Origin: an uncultured Christensenella sp.
GTDB taxonomy: Bacteria; Bacillota; Clostridia; Christensenellales; UBA3700
Direction of reading: 5' to 3'
Assembly: GCA_910577795.1 (NCBI GenBank)
Contig: CAJTNW010000025.1
Location: 1-23,314 of the forward strand
DNA: 23,314 nucleotides
Shown here piece after piece: positions 16,098-23,228 of this stretch (position 1 is the first letter of the stretch; each line of letters begins with the position of its first letter). A program made the position numbers and the translations under genes. The notes below the pieces were generated by a model, which saw nothing but the letters and a program-made list of their open reading frames with translations, was not told the DNA's origin and made no database searches.

Positions 16098-16589
16098 TTA
16101 ATTTTCTTTATTTTTTGCAATTTCTGATATTGCTCTGGCCAAACCAGAAATACCACTTTGCAACATTCCGCACAATTGACATAGCAATACGTCCTTTGAT
16201 GGGATATTAGCGATTTGGGTTACTACATTAGCATCAATAAATTTGCCATCCAAAAGACCACATTTAGCCTTAAGTGCTTTTACAGTTTTACTATTATCAA
16301 CAACTACTTTTGCTGCTGCTAGTTCATCACCATTTGCAAAAGCGATAGCAGTAGTTTTTTCAAGATAAGTATCAAACTCATTGAAGCCTAATTCATTTAA
16401 AGCACGTTTAACAAGTCTGTTTTTTAATACTTGATATTTTACATTGTTTGCTCTAAAATCACTTCTTAACTTAGTGTCTTGCTCAACGTTAATGCCTTCA
16501 TATTCTACAAGTACAAATGCTTTTGACTCTTGAACAGATTTTTTGATTTGCTCAATTTGCTCTGCTTTAATATCTTTAGCGATAGACAT
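16098..16589 (-). CDS. rplJ: Ribosomal protein uL10
   Basis: A 163-residue protein forming the base of the L12 stalk and the autoregulator of its own operon. Seen: the N-terminal rRNA-binding domain (AKDIKAEQIEQIKKSVQESK, FVLVEYEGINVEQDTKLR, NVKYQVLKNRLVKRAL) and the C-terminal helix that binds L12 dimers (SGISGLARAISEIAKNKEN). Normal length. The start has an AGGAGGT ribosome binding site. It lies directly behind a long structured leader (see the L10 leader), with a separate promoter at 16743-16771. Confidence 0.97.
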   Translation of the reverse strand: MSIAKDIKAEQIEQIKKSVQESKAFVLVEYEGINVEQDTKLRSDFRANNVKYQVLKNRLVKRALNELGFNEFDTYLEKTTAIAFANGDELAAAKVVVDNSKTVKALKAKCGLLDGKFIDANVVTQIANIPSKDVLLCQLCGMLQSGISGLARAISEIAKNKEN

Positions 16590-16736
16590 GATTACCTCCT
16601 AGAAATTTAATCAATATAAATAAAAGTCTCCACCGCAAACGCAAGTTGAGACTTAGAAAATACTATCTAATTCACACCTCGGTGAGCAACATTATACCAA
16701 AAAACTTGGAACTCACTGTCTACGGTATCTATTTAC
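16590..16736 (-). promoter_or_regulatory. L10 leader (ribosomal protein L10 autoregulatory mRNA element)
   Basis: The ~145-base 5' region of rplJ carries the signs of the L10 leader known in Bacillota: the conserved purine-rich core around GCTCACCGAGGTG, paired with a distant GTGAGTT segment, then a final hairpin (AAGTCTC 16624-16630 with GAGACTT 16648-16654) before a T-rich run. L10, or the L10(L12)4 complex, binds this structure and lowers rplJ-rplL expression. The last hairpin looks like a terminator, suggesting control by attenuation. No detailed fold was computed. Confidence 0.8.
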
Positions 16737-16742
16737 TTTTAG

Positions 16743-16771
16743 ATTTTAACATAATTTTTAATTTTAGTCAA
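16743..16771 (-). promoter_or_regulatory. Promoter of rplJ-rplL and its leader
   Basis: Minus strand: TTGACT (16766-16771), 17-base spacer, TAAAAT (16743-16748). Transcription would begin near 16736, at the upstream edge of the L10 leader. Confidence 0.75.
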
Positions 16772-16828
16772 CTAATTTAATAGTTTAATCTAAAATCTAT
16801 TTAAATATTAAATATTACTATTTTATTA

Positions 16829-16866
16829 TTTGCGGAAACTTTAATTTTTATAAAGTCTCCAGCAAA
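16829..16866 (-). terminator. Hairpin terminator after rplA
   Basis: A long stem (16829-16843 with 16851-16866): TTTGC pairs with GCAAA, then GGAGACTTTA with TAAAGTTTCC including one G-T pair and one bulged base; seven-base loop. The U-run after it is weak (TAATAAAATAG), so it may be a partial terminator or processing site between rplKA and rplJL. Confidence 0.6.
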
Positions 16867-16880
16867 CTTTAAAATTATAA

Positions 16881-17564
16881 TTACTTAATATTAACTTTTA
16901 CACCAGGACCCATTGTGCTTGCAATGCTAACACTCTTAATATAAGTACCTTTTGCTGCTGCTGGTTTTGCTTTTTGAATAGCCTCTACAACAACATTCAT
17001 ATTCTCAATAAGTTTTTGAGCACCAAAAGACTTTTTACCAACTGGAACGTGAATAATTGCAGTTTTATCAAGTCTATATTCAACTTTACCTGCTTTAATT
17101 TCTTTAATAGCCTTAGTAACGTCCATTGTAACTGTACCAGACTTAGGGTTTGGCATTAAGCCTTTAGGTCCTAAGATTCTAGCAATTCTACCTACAAGTC
17201 CCATCATATCTGGAGTTGCAACGCAGACATCAAAATCACACCAACCCTCATTTTGGATTTTAGCAATCATATCCTCTGCACCAACATATTCAGCACCTGC
17301 TGCTGCAGCCTCATCAGCCTTAGCACCTTTAGCGATAACTAAAACGCGTACAGATTTACCAGTTCCGTTAGGAAGAACTACTACACCACGAACTTGTTGG
17401 TCAGCATGCTTAGGGTCAACACCTAAACGCATGTGCAATTCAACTGTTTCGTCAAATTTTGCAGTACCAGTTTTTAAAACTAAGTCCATAGCCTCTTCAA
17501 CTTCATAAGCCTTATTTTTTTCAATAAGTTTTGCTGCTTCTAAATATCTTTTACCTTTCTTCAT
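16881..17564 (-). CDS. rplA: Ribosomal protein uL1
   Basis: A 227-residue protein of the 50S L1 stalk that guides deacylated tRNA out of the E site and represses its own mRNA. Seen: MKKGKRYLEAAKLIEKNKAY, FDETVELHMRLGVDPKHADQ, the GTGKSVRVLVIAKG strand, DMMGLVGRIARILGPKGLMP with the conserved GPKGLMP loop, and PNPKSGTVT. The C-terminus ends in SIASTMGPGVKVNI as usual. It starts 14 bases after the rplK stop with an AGGAGGAG ribosome binding site, as a two-gene rplK-rplA unit. Confidence 0.98.
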   Translation of the reverse strand: MKKGKRYLEAAKLIEKNKAYEVEEAMDLVLKTGTAKFDETVELHMRLGVDPKHADQQVRGVVVLPNGTGKSVRVLVIAKGAKADEAAAAGAEYVGAEDMIAKIQNEGWCDFDVCVATPDMMGLVGRIARILGPKGLMPNPKSGTVTMDVTKAIKEIKAGKVEYRLDKTAIIHVPVGKKSFGAQKLIENMNVVVEAIQKAKPAAAKGTYIKSVSIASTMGPGVKVNIK

Positions 17565-17578
17565 AGTGACTCCTCCTA

Positions 17579-18004
17579 TTAACCTTCAACCTTAACGCCC
17601 ATACTGCGACAAGTACCTTTTATCATTGAGATAGCGGCATCTAAACTTGCTGCATTTAAATCAGGCATTTTAGTTTCTGCAATTTCTTTCAATTGTGCCT
17701 CTGTAATAGTAGCAACCTTTGTCTTGTTAGGCTTAGCAGAACCGCTTTGAATGTTAAGAGCCTTTTTGATTAGGACTGCTGCTGGAGGAGTTTTCAATAC
17801 GAACTCAAATGAACGGTCAGCATAAATTGTCATAACAACTGGAATGATTAATCCTTCCTGACCTCTTGTTTTCTCATTAAACTCTTTTGTAAATCCCGGA
17901 ATATTAATACCGTGAGGTCCTAAAGTAGAACCAACTGGTGGACCCGGAGTTGCCTTACCTGCAGGTAATTGTAATTTTACTACTGCTGTAATTTTCTTTG
18001 CCAT
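17579..18004 (-). CDS. rplK: Ribosomal protein uL11
   Basis: A 141-residue protein of the GTPase-associated centre that binds 23S rRNA with L10. Seen: the N-terminal proline-rich element KLQLPAGKATPGPPVGSTLG, GPHGINIPGFTKEFNEKT, and FVLKTPPAAVLIKKAL. The C-terminal rRNA-binding part ends in AAISMIKGTCRSMGVKVEG. Length is exactly the family norm. AGGAGGT precedes the ATG. The 127-base gap from nusG upstream is longer than the other gaps in the cluster and may hold the L1 control site. Confidence 0.98.
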   Translation of the reverse strand: MAKKITAVVKLQLPAGKATPGPPVGSTLGPHGINIPGFTKEFNEKTRGQEGLIIPVVMTIYADRSFEFVLKTPPAAVLIKKALNIQSGSAKPNKTKVATITEAQLKEIAETKMPDLNAASLDAAISMIKGTCRSMGVKVEG

Positions 18005-18131
18005 AGTCTATACCTCCTTGACTACACATAACGTGGTTATAACGAATTGCATTAAAAAATTTACAATTCTTCCAAAATTTATCTCTACTGCTGTTGCAGT
18101 TGAAATCACTTTTACAATTTAATTTTATAAA
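18005..18131 (-). promoter_or_regulatory. rplK leader region, possible L1 control site
   Basis: A 127-base spacer between nusG and rplK. It holds a short perfect hairpin (ACTGC-AACA-GCAGT, about 18089-18102). No good promoter was seen. In many bacteria L1 binds the rplK leader; the position fits, but no L1-site consensus was recognised. Confidence 0.3.
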
Positions 18132-18710
18132 TTAAGCATTTATCTTTTTAATATTGATAAATTCAATATCAACTGGAGTTTCTCTTCCTAACATTGAAAC
18201 AATGATTTTAACTTTTTGAGTGTCAAAGTTAATTTCCTTAACTTCGCCAACAAAGTCTTTAAGTGCTCCAGCCAAAACTTCTACCTTATCGCCAACTTTA
18301 AACTCAATATCAGCCTCAGTAATAACTTCAAGTTTGTTACGTTTAACTTCCTCATCAGTAATAGGTACAGGTCTGCCTTGTGGTCCACAAAAACAAGTTA
18401 CACCACGAGTTTGAGTAACCATATACCATACATGTTTTGTATATACCATTTTGATAAATACATAACAAGGATATTTTCTACGCATAACAACTTTTTTCTT
18501 GCCATTTTTTTCAACAATTTCCTCTTCTTCAGGCACTACAATATCAACAATATAATCTTGAAGATTATTGTTTTCTACCATTGTAAAAAGATTACTTTGT
18601 ACCATTTTTTCATAGCCAGACAAAGTTTGTAGTACATACCATTTTGGTGTTTGACTATCCTTTTCGTTAACTGTATTTTCAGTATTTTGAGTATTTTCCA
18701 TGTTTTCCAT
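18132..18710 (-). CDS. nusG: Transcription elongation/termination factor NusG
   Basis: A 192-residue protein binding the RNA polymerase clamp. After a ~22-residue Asn/Glu/Thr-rich N-terminal extension comes the NGN domain: KWYVLQTLSGYEKMVQSNL, VVPEEEEIVEKNGKK, YPCYVFIKMVYTKHVWYMV, RGVTCFCGPQGRPVPI. The C-terminal KOW domain follows (FKVGDKVEVLAGALKDFVGE). The extension makes it slightly longer than the usual ~175-180. AGGAGA lies upstream of the first ATG; a second ATG three codons in is possible. secE ends 14 bases upstream. Confidence 0.97.
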   Translation of the reverse strand: MENMENTQNTENTVNEKDSQTPKWYVLQTLSGYEKMVQSNLFTMVENNNLQDYIVDIVVPEEEEIVEKNGKKKVVMRRKYPCYVFIKMVYTKHVWYMVTQTRGVTCFCGPQGRPVPITDEEVKRNKLEVITEADIEFKVGDKVEVLAGALKDFVGEVKEINFDTQKVKIIVSMLGRETPVDIEFINIKKINA

Positions 18711-18724
18711 AATAATATCTCCTA

Positions 18725-19084
18725 TTAACCATTAATACTAATAAGTGAAGAAAAACCTAAGCCAAATAGCGCATCCATCGCCATTAAAACTGCTAAAAAT
18801 ACAACAACAAATATCAATACTACACCTGTTGATTTTAAGGTGTTAGAAAATGTAGGCCATGTAACTTTTTTCAATTCCTCAACCATACCTTTAAAAGCAC
18901 GACCAATTTTTTTGAAAAATCTAACAAAACCATTTTCCTTCTTGCCTTTGCCTTTATTGTTGTTCTTATTGTTAGTCTTAGCAGGAAGATTTGAAGATGT
19001 ATTTTCGGAAACTATTTTGTTTTCCTCTAAAGTATCTTGAGTCAAAGGACTATTGATTACTTTATTATTATTCTTATTCTTCAT
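18725..19084 (-). CDS. secE: Preprotein translocase subunit SecE
   Basis: A 119-residue protein of the SecYEG channel. The conserved core is at the C-terminus: the amphipathic helix (FFKKIGRAFKGMVEELKKVTWPTF, hallmark VTWP) and one transmembrane segment (about residues 90-110). The first ~50 residues are an Asn/Lys/Ser-rich hydrophilic extension (KNKNNNKVINS, KTNNKNNNKGKGKKENG) absent from the shortest SecE proteins. Such tails are common in clostridial SecE. An AGGGGG ribosome binding site precedes the ATG. It sits between rpmG and nusG in the conserved order. Confidence 0.95.
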   Translation of the reverse strand: MKNKNNNKVINSPLTQDTLEENKIVSENTSSNLPAKTNNKNNNKGKGKKENGFVRFFKKIGRAFKGMVEELKKVTWPTFSNTLKSTGVVLIFVVVFLAVLMAMDALFGLGFSSLISING

Positions 19085-19105
19085 TAAAGAATGCCCCCTA
19101 AAAAA

Positions 19106-19255
19106 TTACTTAGTTTCTTTGTGAACTGTATGCTTTTTGCAGAATGGACAATATTTTTTAAGTTCAATTCTTTCTGTTGTATTTTGTTTATTTTTATAAT
19201 CGTCGTAATTTCTTTGCTTACACTCTGTACAAGCCAATGTTATTCTTGTTCTCAT
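19106..19255 (-). CDS. rpmG: Ribosomal protein bL33, zinc-binding type
   Basis: A 49-residue protein: MRTRITLACTECKQRNY, then KYCPFCKKHTVHKETK. The two C-x-x-C pairs mark it as the zinc-containing form of L33 rather than the zinc-free paralogue. The open frame runs upstream to 19312, but GGAGGCG lies just before the ATG at 19255, and the protein begins there as in other Bacillota. It is the first gene of rpmG-secE-nusG. Confidence 0.96.
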   Translation of the reverse strand: MRTRITLACTECKQRNYDDYKNKQNTTERIELKKYCPFCKKHTVHKETK

Positions 19256-19270
19256 AGTAAACGCCTCCAA

Positions 19271-19297
19271 AAAAATTACACCCCTTTCGTAGGTGCC
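19271..19297 (-). promoter_or_regulatory. Weak hairpin plus T-run in the rpmG leader
   Basis: In the rpmG 5' leader a short stem (GCACCT with GGGTGT, including wobbles) is followed by a seven-T run directly before the ribosome binding site. It resembles an attenuator, but the stem is weak. Confidence 0.3.
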
Positions 19298-19302
19298 TTT
19301 AT

Positions 19303-19332
19303 AATATAACATATAATCTATTATATAGTCAA
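19303..19332 (-). promoter_or_regulatory. Promoter of rpmG-secE-nusG
   Basis: Minus strand: TTGACT (19327-19332), 18-base spacer, TATATT (19303-19308). It leaves a ~40-base leader before the rpmG ATG. Confidence 0.65.
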
Positions 19333-19395
19333 TTGATTTTTAAACTTTTTCTAATAATCCCATAATTATTTTAAATTTTACAAAAAAGTAATTAA

Positions 19396-19427
19396 AAATA
19401 GCCAAACTATCTCTAATAAGGCTATTT
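19396..19427 (-). terminator. Terminator after the acyl-CoA synthetase gene
   Basis: An eight-bp stem (AAATAGCC 19396-19403 with GGCTATTT 19420-19427), 16-base loop, followed on the minus strand by TTTAATTACTTTTTTG. It lies 42 bases past the gene's stop. Confidence 0.7.
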
Positions 19428-19468
19428 GTTTAATTAAAAATTACTATTAAATATAATACATAATACTA

Positions 19469-21106
19469 TTATTTTCTTATATCCTTTCTTTTAATTTTAC
19501 CACTTATTGTTTTTGGCAAATCGTTTGCAAAATCAATTATTCTTGGATATTTGTATGGTGCGGTTAATTTTTTAACAAAGTTTTGAATTTCTTTTTTCAA
19601 CTCTTCACTAGGAGTATAACCTTTTGCTAGCACAATTGTTGCCTTAACCACCTGCCCACGAATTGGGTCTGGAGCACCAGTAACTGCACACTCTAGTACA
19701 CTAGGATGTTCCATAAGCACACTTTCAATTTCAAAAGGTCCTATTCTGTATCCGCTAGACTTAATTAAATCGTCAGTTCTACCAACATACCAATAATATC
19801 CGTCTTCGTCAAGCCAAGCCATATCCCCTGTATGATAATATCCGTCATACATAACTGCAGCAGTTTGCTCTTCATCTTCAAAATATCCCATAAACAAGCC
19901 AACTGGTTTGCCTTTAGATATATCTATACAAATCTCTCCAACCTCACCTGCAGCACAAGGTTTGCCATCATTATCAAGCACGCAAACTTTATATTGAGGA
20001 TTAGGTTTTCCCATACTACCTGGTTTTGGTTCCATACCTTTTAAGTTTGCAACCGCAAGAGTAGTTTCAGTTTGTCCAAAACCTTCCATAAGTTTTATGC
20101 CTGTAGCCTTGTAAAATTGCTTATAAACCTCTGGATTTAAAGCCTCACCTGCAATAGTACAATACTCTAATGAAGATAAATCGTATTTTGACAAATCTTC
20201 TTTTATGAAAAATCTATACATTGTTGGAGGTGCACAAAAAGTTTTAATGTTATATTGCTTAAACAATGGCAAAATATCGTCCGGGTGGAACCTATCAAAA
20301 TCATAAGTAAATACACATGTTTCCGCAAGCCAAGCACCATATAACTTACCCCAAACTGCTTTGCCCCAACCAGTATCAGAAATAGTTAAGTGCAAACCAT
20401 CTTCCTTTACTAAGTGCCACCAAGCGGCTGTTACAATATGCCCAATAGCATAAGTATGATTATGACAAACGCATTTTGGATAGCCAGTAGTACCTGAACT
20501 AAAATACATAAGCATAGGCTCAGTAACTTTTGTTGGCACCCTTTTTAAAGTAGCACTTGCCTTTTCCATTCCTTCATCAAAATTTTTCCAGCCATCTCTT
20601 GTGCCATTAACAATTAATCTATACTTAAGTTCTGGGCAACTATCAACTGATTTGTCAATTTCCATTGCAACATAATCATCAGGTGTACAAACAACAGCCT
20701 TAATATGTGCCTTATTAAATCTATAAACCAAATCTTTTTTCATTAATTGATTTGTTGCAGGCACTACTACAGCACCCAATTTATGAAGCGCCATCATACA
20801 AAACCAAAATTGATAATGCCTTTTTAAAATCAACATAACTTTATCGCCTTTGCCTATTCCTAAAGATGCAAAGTAATTGGCTGCTTTATTAGAATATTTG
20901 CTCATATCCTCAAAAGTAAAAATCTTTTCTTCCTTATCCTTTGAAAGCCAAACCATAGCCTTTTTGTTAGGCTTAGTTTTTGCAAGACTATCAACTACAT
21001 CATAAGCAAAATTAAAAGTTTCAGGATAATCAAAAGTAATGTCTTTTAAATTACCTTTTTCGTCCAATGTTTCTTTTACAAAATTTTTATAGATTTGATT
21101 TGACAT
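19469..21106 (-). CDS. AMP-forming acyl-CoA synthetase (medium/branched-chain type)
   Basis: A 545-residue ANL-superfamily adenylating enzyme that activates a carboxylate with ATP and CoA. Motifs: phosphate loop MYFSSGTTGYPKCV, substrate-side block ISDTGWGKAVWGKLYGAW, aromatic-acidic loop EGFGQTETT, hinge region YHTGDMAWLDEDGYYWYVGR then KSSGYRIGPFEIE, and C-terminal PKTISGKIKRKDIRK with the catalytic Lys. The HKLGAVVVPATNQLMKKDLV stretch and overall length fit the medium-chain group (MACS), some members of which act on branched short acids such as 2-methylbutyrate. The frame opens at ATG 21121, but ATG 21106 follows AGAGG and is preferred. It is monocistronic behind an isoleucine-type T-box, suggesting a role in isoleucine supply (inference). 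Confidence 0.9.
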   Translation of the reverse strand: MSNQIYKNFVKETLDEKGNLKDITFDYPETFNFAYDVVDSLAKTKPNKKAMVWLSKDKEEKIFTFEDMSKYSNKAANYFASLGIGKGDKVMLILKRHYQFWFCMMALHKLGAVVVPATNQLMKKDLVYRFNKAHIKAVVCTPDDYVAMEIDKSVDSCPELKYRLIVNGTRDGWKNFDEGMEKASATLKRVPTKVTEPMLMYFSSGTTGYPKCVCHNHTYAIGHIVTAAWWHLVKEDGLHLTISDTGWGKAVWGKLYGAWLAETCVFTYDFDRFHPDDILPLFKQYNIKTFCAPPTMYRFFIKEDLSKYDLSSLEYCTIAGEALNPEVYKQFYKATGIKLMEGFGQTETTLAVANLKGMEPKPGSMGKPNPQYKVCVLDNDGKPCAAGEVGEICIDISKGKPVGLFMGYFEDEEQTAAVMYDGYYHTGDMAWLDEDGYYWYVGRTDDLIKSSGYRIGPFEIESVLMEHPSVLECAVTGAPDPIRGQVVKATIVLAKGYTPSEELKKEIQNFVKKLTAPYKYPRIIDFANDLPKTISGKIKRKDIRK

Positions 21107-21263
21107 ATTCATACCTCTCATTCTAAATAAAAATAATATTTTATATTACACTAATTAAAGTGTTTGTCTTTTTGTTTTATTTATATAATTTTTTAACAAA
21201 TTAACCTACTTTACAATTATTATGGTTATGTAAATATTTTTAAATGTCTTTAGTTATATATAA
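21107..21263 (-). other. Untranslated stretch between T-box terminator and acyl-CoA synthetase
   Basis: About 155 AT-rich bases with only a short hairpin (ACACT-TTAATT-AGTGT, about 21147-21162). No ORF with a ribosome binding site and no convincing second promoter was seen, so the gene appears to depend on readthrough of the T-box. Confidence 0.6.
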
Positions 21264-21517
21264 CAAAAAACTCGTCTCTGAAAAACAGAGACGAGATATA
21301 ACCCGTGGTACCACTCTTATTGCTGACATAATCAGCCACTTTACGCATCCAACAATACGCCTTCCTATAACGGGGAAAACCGATATTCCTTACTAAAGTT
21401 CAGGAATATGACTCAAGGGTGATTAAATCAAACACTTCGTATTGCCTCGCACCATACGGCAACTCTCTGAAAACCTGTAAAATGATTATTGTCCCTCTCA
21501 CAGCCTTATTAAACTAT
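21264..21517 (-). promoter_or_regulatory. T-box riboswitch, specifier AUC (isoleucine)
   Basis: A complete T-box leader on the minus strand. Stem I carries the AGAGAG bulge (21463-21468) and GGTGCGA loop (21447-21453). The specifier ATC (21421-21423) is followed by A, then CCC of the closing helix and the TTGAGTC block. The T-box sequence, with TGGT at 21310-21313 inside GAGTGGTACCACGG, pairs with a tRNA end having discriminator A, which fits tRNA-Ile. The terminator is 21271-21295: 10-bp stem CTCGTCTCTG/CAGAGACGAG and a T-run. Uncharged tRNA should stabilise the antiterminator and allow readthrough into the acyl-CoA synthetase gene. The amino acid call depends on specifier alignment. Confidence 0.92.
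21271..21295 (-). terminator. Regulated terminator of the T-box leader
   Basis: Perfect 10-bp stem (21271-21280 with 21286-21295), five-A loop as written on the plus strand, and a T-run (21264-21270) on the minus strand. Confidence 0.9.
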
Positions 21518-21523
21518 ATTTGT

Positions 21524-21552
21524 ATTTTATCACTACATTTTTTGTTTGTCAA
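21524..21552 (-). promoter_or_regulatory. Promoter of the T-box / acyl-CoA synthetase unit
   Basis: Minus strand: TTGACA (21547-21552), 17-base spacer, TAAAAT (21524-21529), placing the start near 21517, just before stem I. Confidence 0.8.
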
Positions 21553-21674
21553 CAATTTTTTTTAAATTTTTTAAATTTTTACTAACCAGAAGTATTTGTC
21601 TATATTATATTATTAATAATTTAAATAAACTTTATCATATTATATGTATTTAGCAAAAATAATTTAGAATTTTT
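21553..21674. other. AT-rich spacer, T-box promoter to MATE gene
   Basis: About 120 bases of near-pure A/T. No hairpin terminator for the MATE gene was identified here, and no ORF. Confidence 0.6.
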
Positions 21675-23054
21675 TTAACTAATAACTTGTTTATCCCCCG
21701 ATTTTTGATGGGTTATTTTCTTTTTTTGTTTAAAAATGAAAACAATAAACAATATACTTGTTAATACAATTGTAAGTATTTCTGCAAAAGGGAACGTCCA
21801 CCATACACCATCTATTCCAAAAAATTTAGGCAATACTAATATTCCAACAAATATCCAAACTAGTCCTCTGCTGGCAGCAATTAAAATAGAACTTAATGCC
21901 CCGCCAATTGCAGTAAAAAATCCTGAACTTACTATATTAAAGCCTATCATAAAAAATGCTATTGAGTATATTTTTGCTCCATGAAATGCCATTTCAATAA
22001 CTTGTTTATCATTTACTGGGTCTTTTGAAAAAATTGTTATTAATTTATCCCCAGCAAAATAAACAATTAAAAATACTATTAAGCCTATTATAAAATTTAA
22101 TATTAAGGCAGATAAAAAGGTGTTTTTAACTCTTTTCATATTATTAGCACCATAGTTGTAACTTATTATGGCATTTATTCCATCTGAAATACCAAACATT
22201 GCAAGAGTGCCAAATGTTGATATATAATTAATTATAGTAAAAGCAACAACTCCTGACTCACCTGCTAAAGATAGTAAGACACTATTGAACAAAAATACAG
22301 AAATTGCAGTTGAACTGCATACCACAGCCTCTGAAGAGCCATTACTTATAACTGGCAACATTAATTTAAATTTAATTTTACCACTATAAAAGTTTATATC
22401 ATTCTTCTTTTTAAATAGTGGAATACTGCAAACTACCAAAGCAATAAAATAAGATATCCCAGTTGCTAGCGCGCCACCTAATACTCCTAAATTTGCTACA
22501 CCTATTAATAAATAATCTAATAGCACATTTGCACATAAACTTATTATTGCACCATACAAATACTGATTAGGTTTGCCAATTACTCTATCCGTAAACCCAG
22601 TTAAATACATATTGCACATAACAGGTGCAAAAAAGGAAATTATAAAAATATACATGCTAGAATCTTGCACTAATAAGTCTGTTGCTTTTAAGCCTATGGC
22701 AATATTTTTTGCAAAAATACTGCCAAAAATCGTTACTAAAATAGAAAGTGCTGTCATAAACACACAAGATGTACGAAATACACTTTGTGCTTTATCTTTA
22801 TTACCACTACCTAAACTTCTGCCAATTAAACTTATAGCACCCGTGCAAATTATAAAGGATATTGCAAAAATTATTTGCATAAAAGGTCCTGCAATATTTA
22901 CACTTGCCATAGCATTTAACCCTGCGAACTTGCCTAAAAATAAACCATCAATTATAGGCTGAGCACCATTAATAACCATCGCTATTACTGCCGGAATAAC
23001 GTTTACAGAAAAAATCTTGATTAAATTGTCTTCACCTAAATTATAGTTTTTCAT
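21675..23054 (-). CDS. MATE-family multidrug/toxin efflux transporter
   Basis: A ~459-residue membrane protein with about 12 transmembrane segments in two similar six-helix halves. Family features: N-terminal NVIPAVIAMVINGAQPIIDGLF with the conserved aspartate region, GLNAMASVNIAGPFMQI, LIGRSLGSGNKDKA after helix 2, and in the second half FGISDGINAIISYNYGANNM, the repeat of that element. It probably exports cationic compounds by Na+ or H+ antiport; the substrate is not inferable. The frame extends to 23150, but ATG 23054 (MKNYNLGEDNL) with AAAGG seven bases upstream is the likely start. The hydrophilic tail (KKKITHQKSGDKQVIS) is partly encoded by a 15-base sequence found elsewhere in the window. 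Confidence 0.9.
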   Translation of the reverse strand: MKNYNLGEDNLIKIFSVNVIPAVIAMVINGAQPIIDGLFLGKFAGLNAMASVNIAGPFMQIIFAISFIICTGAISLIGRSLGSGNKDKAQSVFRTSCVFMTALSILVTIFGSIFAKNIAIGLKATDLLVQDSSMYIFIISFFAPVMCNMYLTGFTDRVIGKPNQYLYGAIISLCANVLLDYLLIGVANLGVLGGALATGISYFIALVVCSIPLFKKKNDINFYSGKIKFKLMLPVISNGSSEAVVCSSTAISVFLFNSVLLSLAGESGVVAFTIINYISTFGTLAMFGISDGINAIISYNYGANNMKRVKNTFLSALILNFIIGLIVFLIVYFAGDKLITIFSKDPVNDKQVIEMAFHGAKIYSIAFFMIGFNIVSSGFFTAIGGALSSILIAASRGLVWIFVGILVLPKFFGIDGVWWTFPFAEILTIVLTSILFIVFIFKQKKKITHQKSGDKQVIS

Positions 23055-23079
23055 ACAATACCTTTTTATTATCCATTTT

Positions 23080-23108
23080 ACTCTAACACAAAGATGACAA
23101 ATAGTCAA
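23080..23108 (-). promoter_or_regulatory. Promoter of the MATE gene
   Basis: Minus strand: TTGACT (23103-23108), 17-base spacer, TAGAGT (23080-23085), 25 bases before the ATG at 23054. It lies within the longer open frame, another reason to prefer the later start. Confidence 0.6.
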
Positions 23109-23191
23109 TAAATTATTGTTATATGTACAACTTATATGGACTAAAAGCATTATTTACTTGATTTAATTTTAAATATAGTTATTTATATAAA

Positions 23192-23219
23192 AAAAGAGAC
23201 GGAATAAACCGCCTCTTTT
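23192..23219. terminator. Hairpin terminator of the right-edge gene
   Basis: Stem AAAAGAG/CTCTTTT (23192-23198 with 23213-23219) plus CGG/CCG (23200-23202 with 23209-23211) around one mismatch, six-base loop. It is nine bases past the stop of the partial gene at the edge and T-rich on the plus-strand exit. Confidence 0.75.
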
Positions 23220-23228
23220 AATTTTCTT

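Noticed and set aside
15659..16210. 183-codon plus-strand ORF across rplL and rplJ
   Set aside because: It is the antisense of two certain ribosomal protein genes; the Ala/Ser-rich sequence is a mirror of the L12 hinge.
18216..18632. 138-codon plus-strand ORF in nusG
   Set aside because: Fully antisense to nusG, with Phe/Asn-rich non-protein-like composition and no start signals.
19085..19105. tRNA gene between rpmG and secE, as occurs in some bacteria
   Set aside because: Only 21 bases separate the genes; there is no room and no tRNA arms.
21260..21520. Possible CRISPR-like or IS-end inverted repeats
   Set aside because: All the palindromes are explained by the T-box stem I, antiterminator and terminator.
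22573..22962. 129-codon plus-strand ORF in the MATE gene
   Set aside because: Antisense to transmembrane segments of a clear MATE transporter; no ribosome binding site.
23055..23150. N-terminal 32-residue extension of the MATE protein
   Set aside because: The predicted promoter lies inside it, it is Cys/His-rich and unlike the family N-terminus, and the ATG at 23054 has a ribosome binding site.
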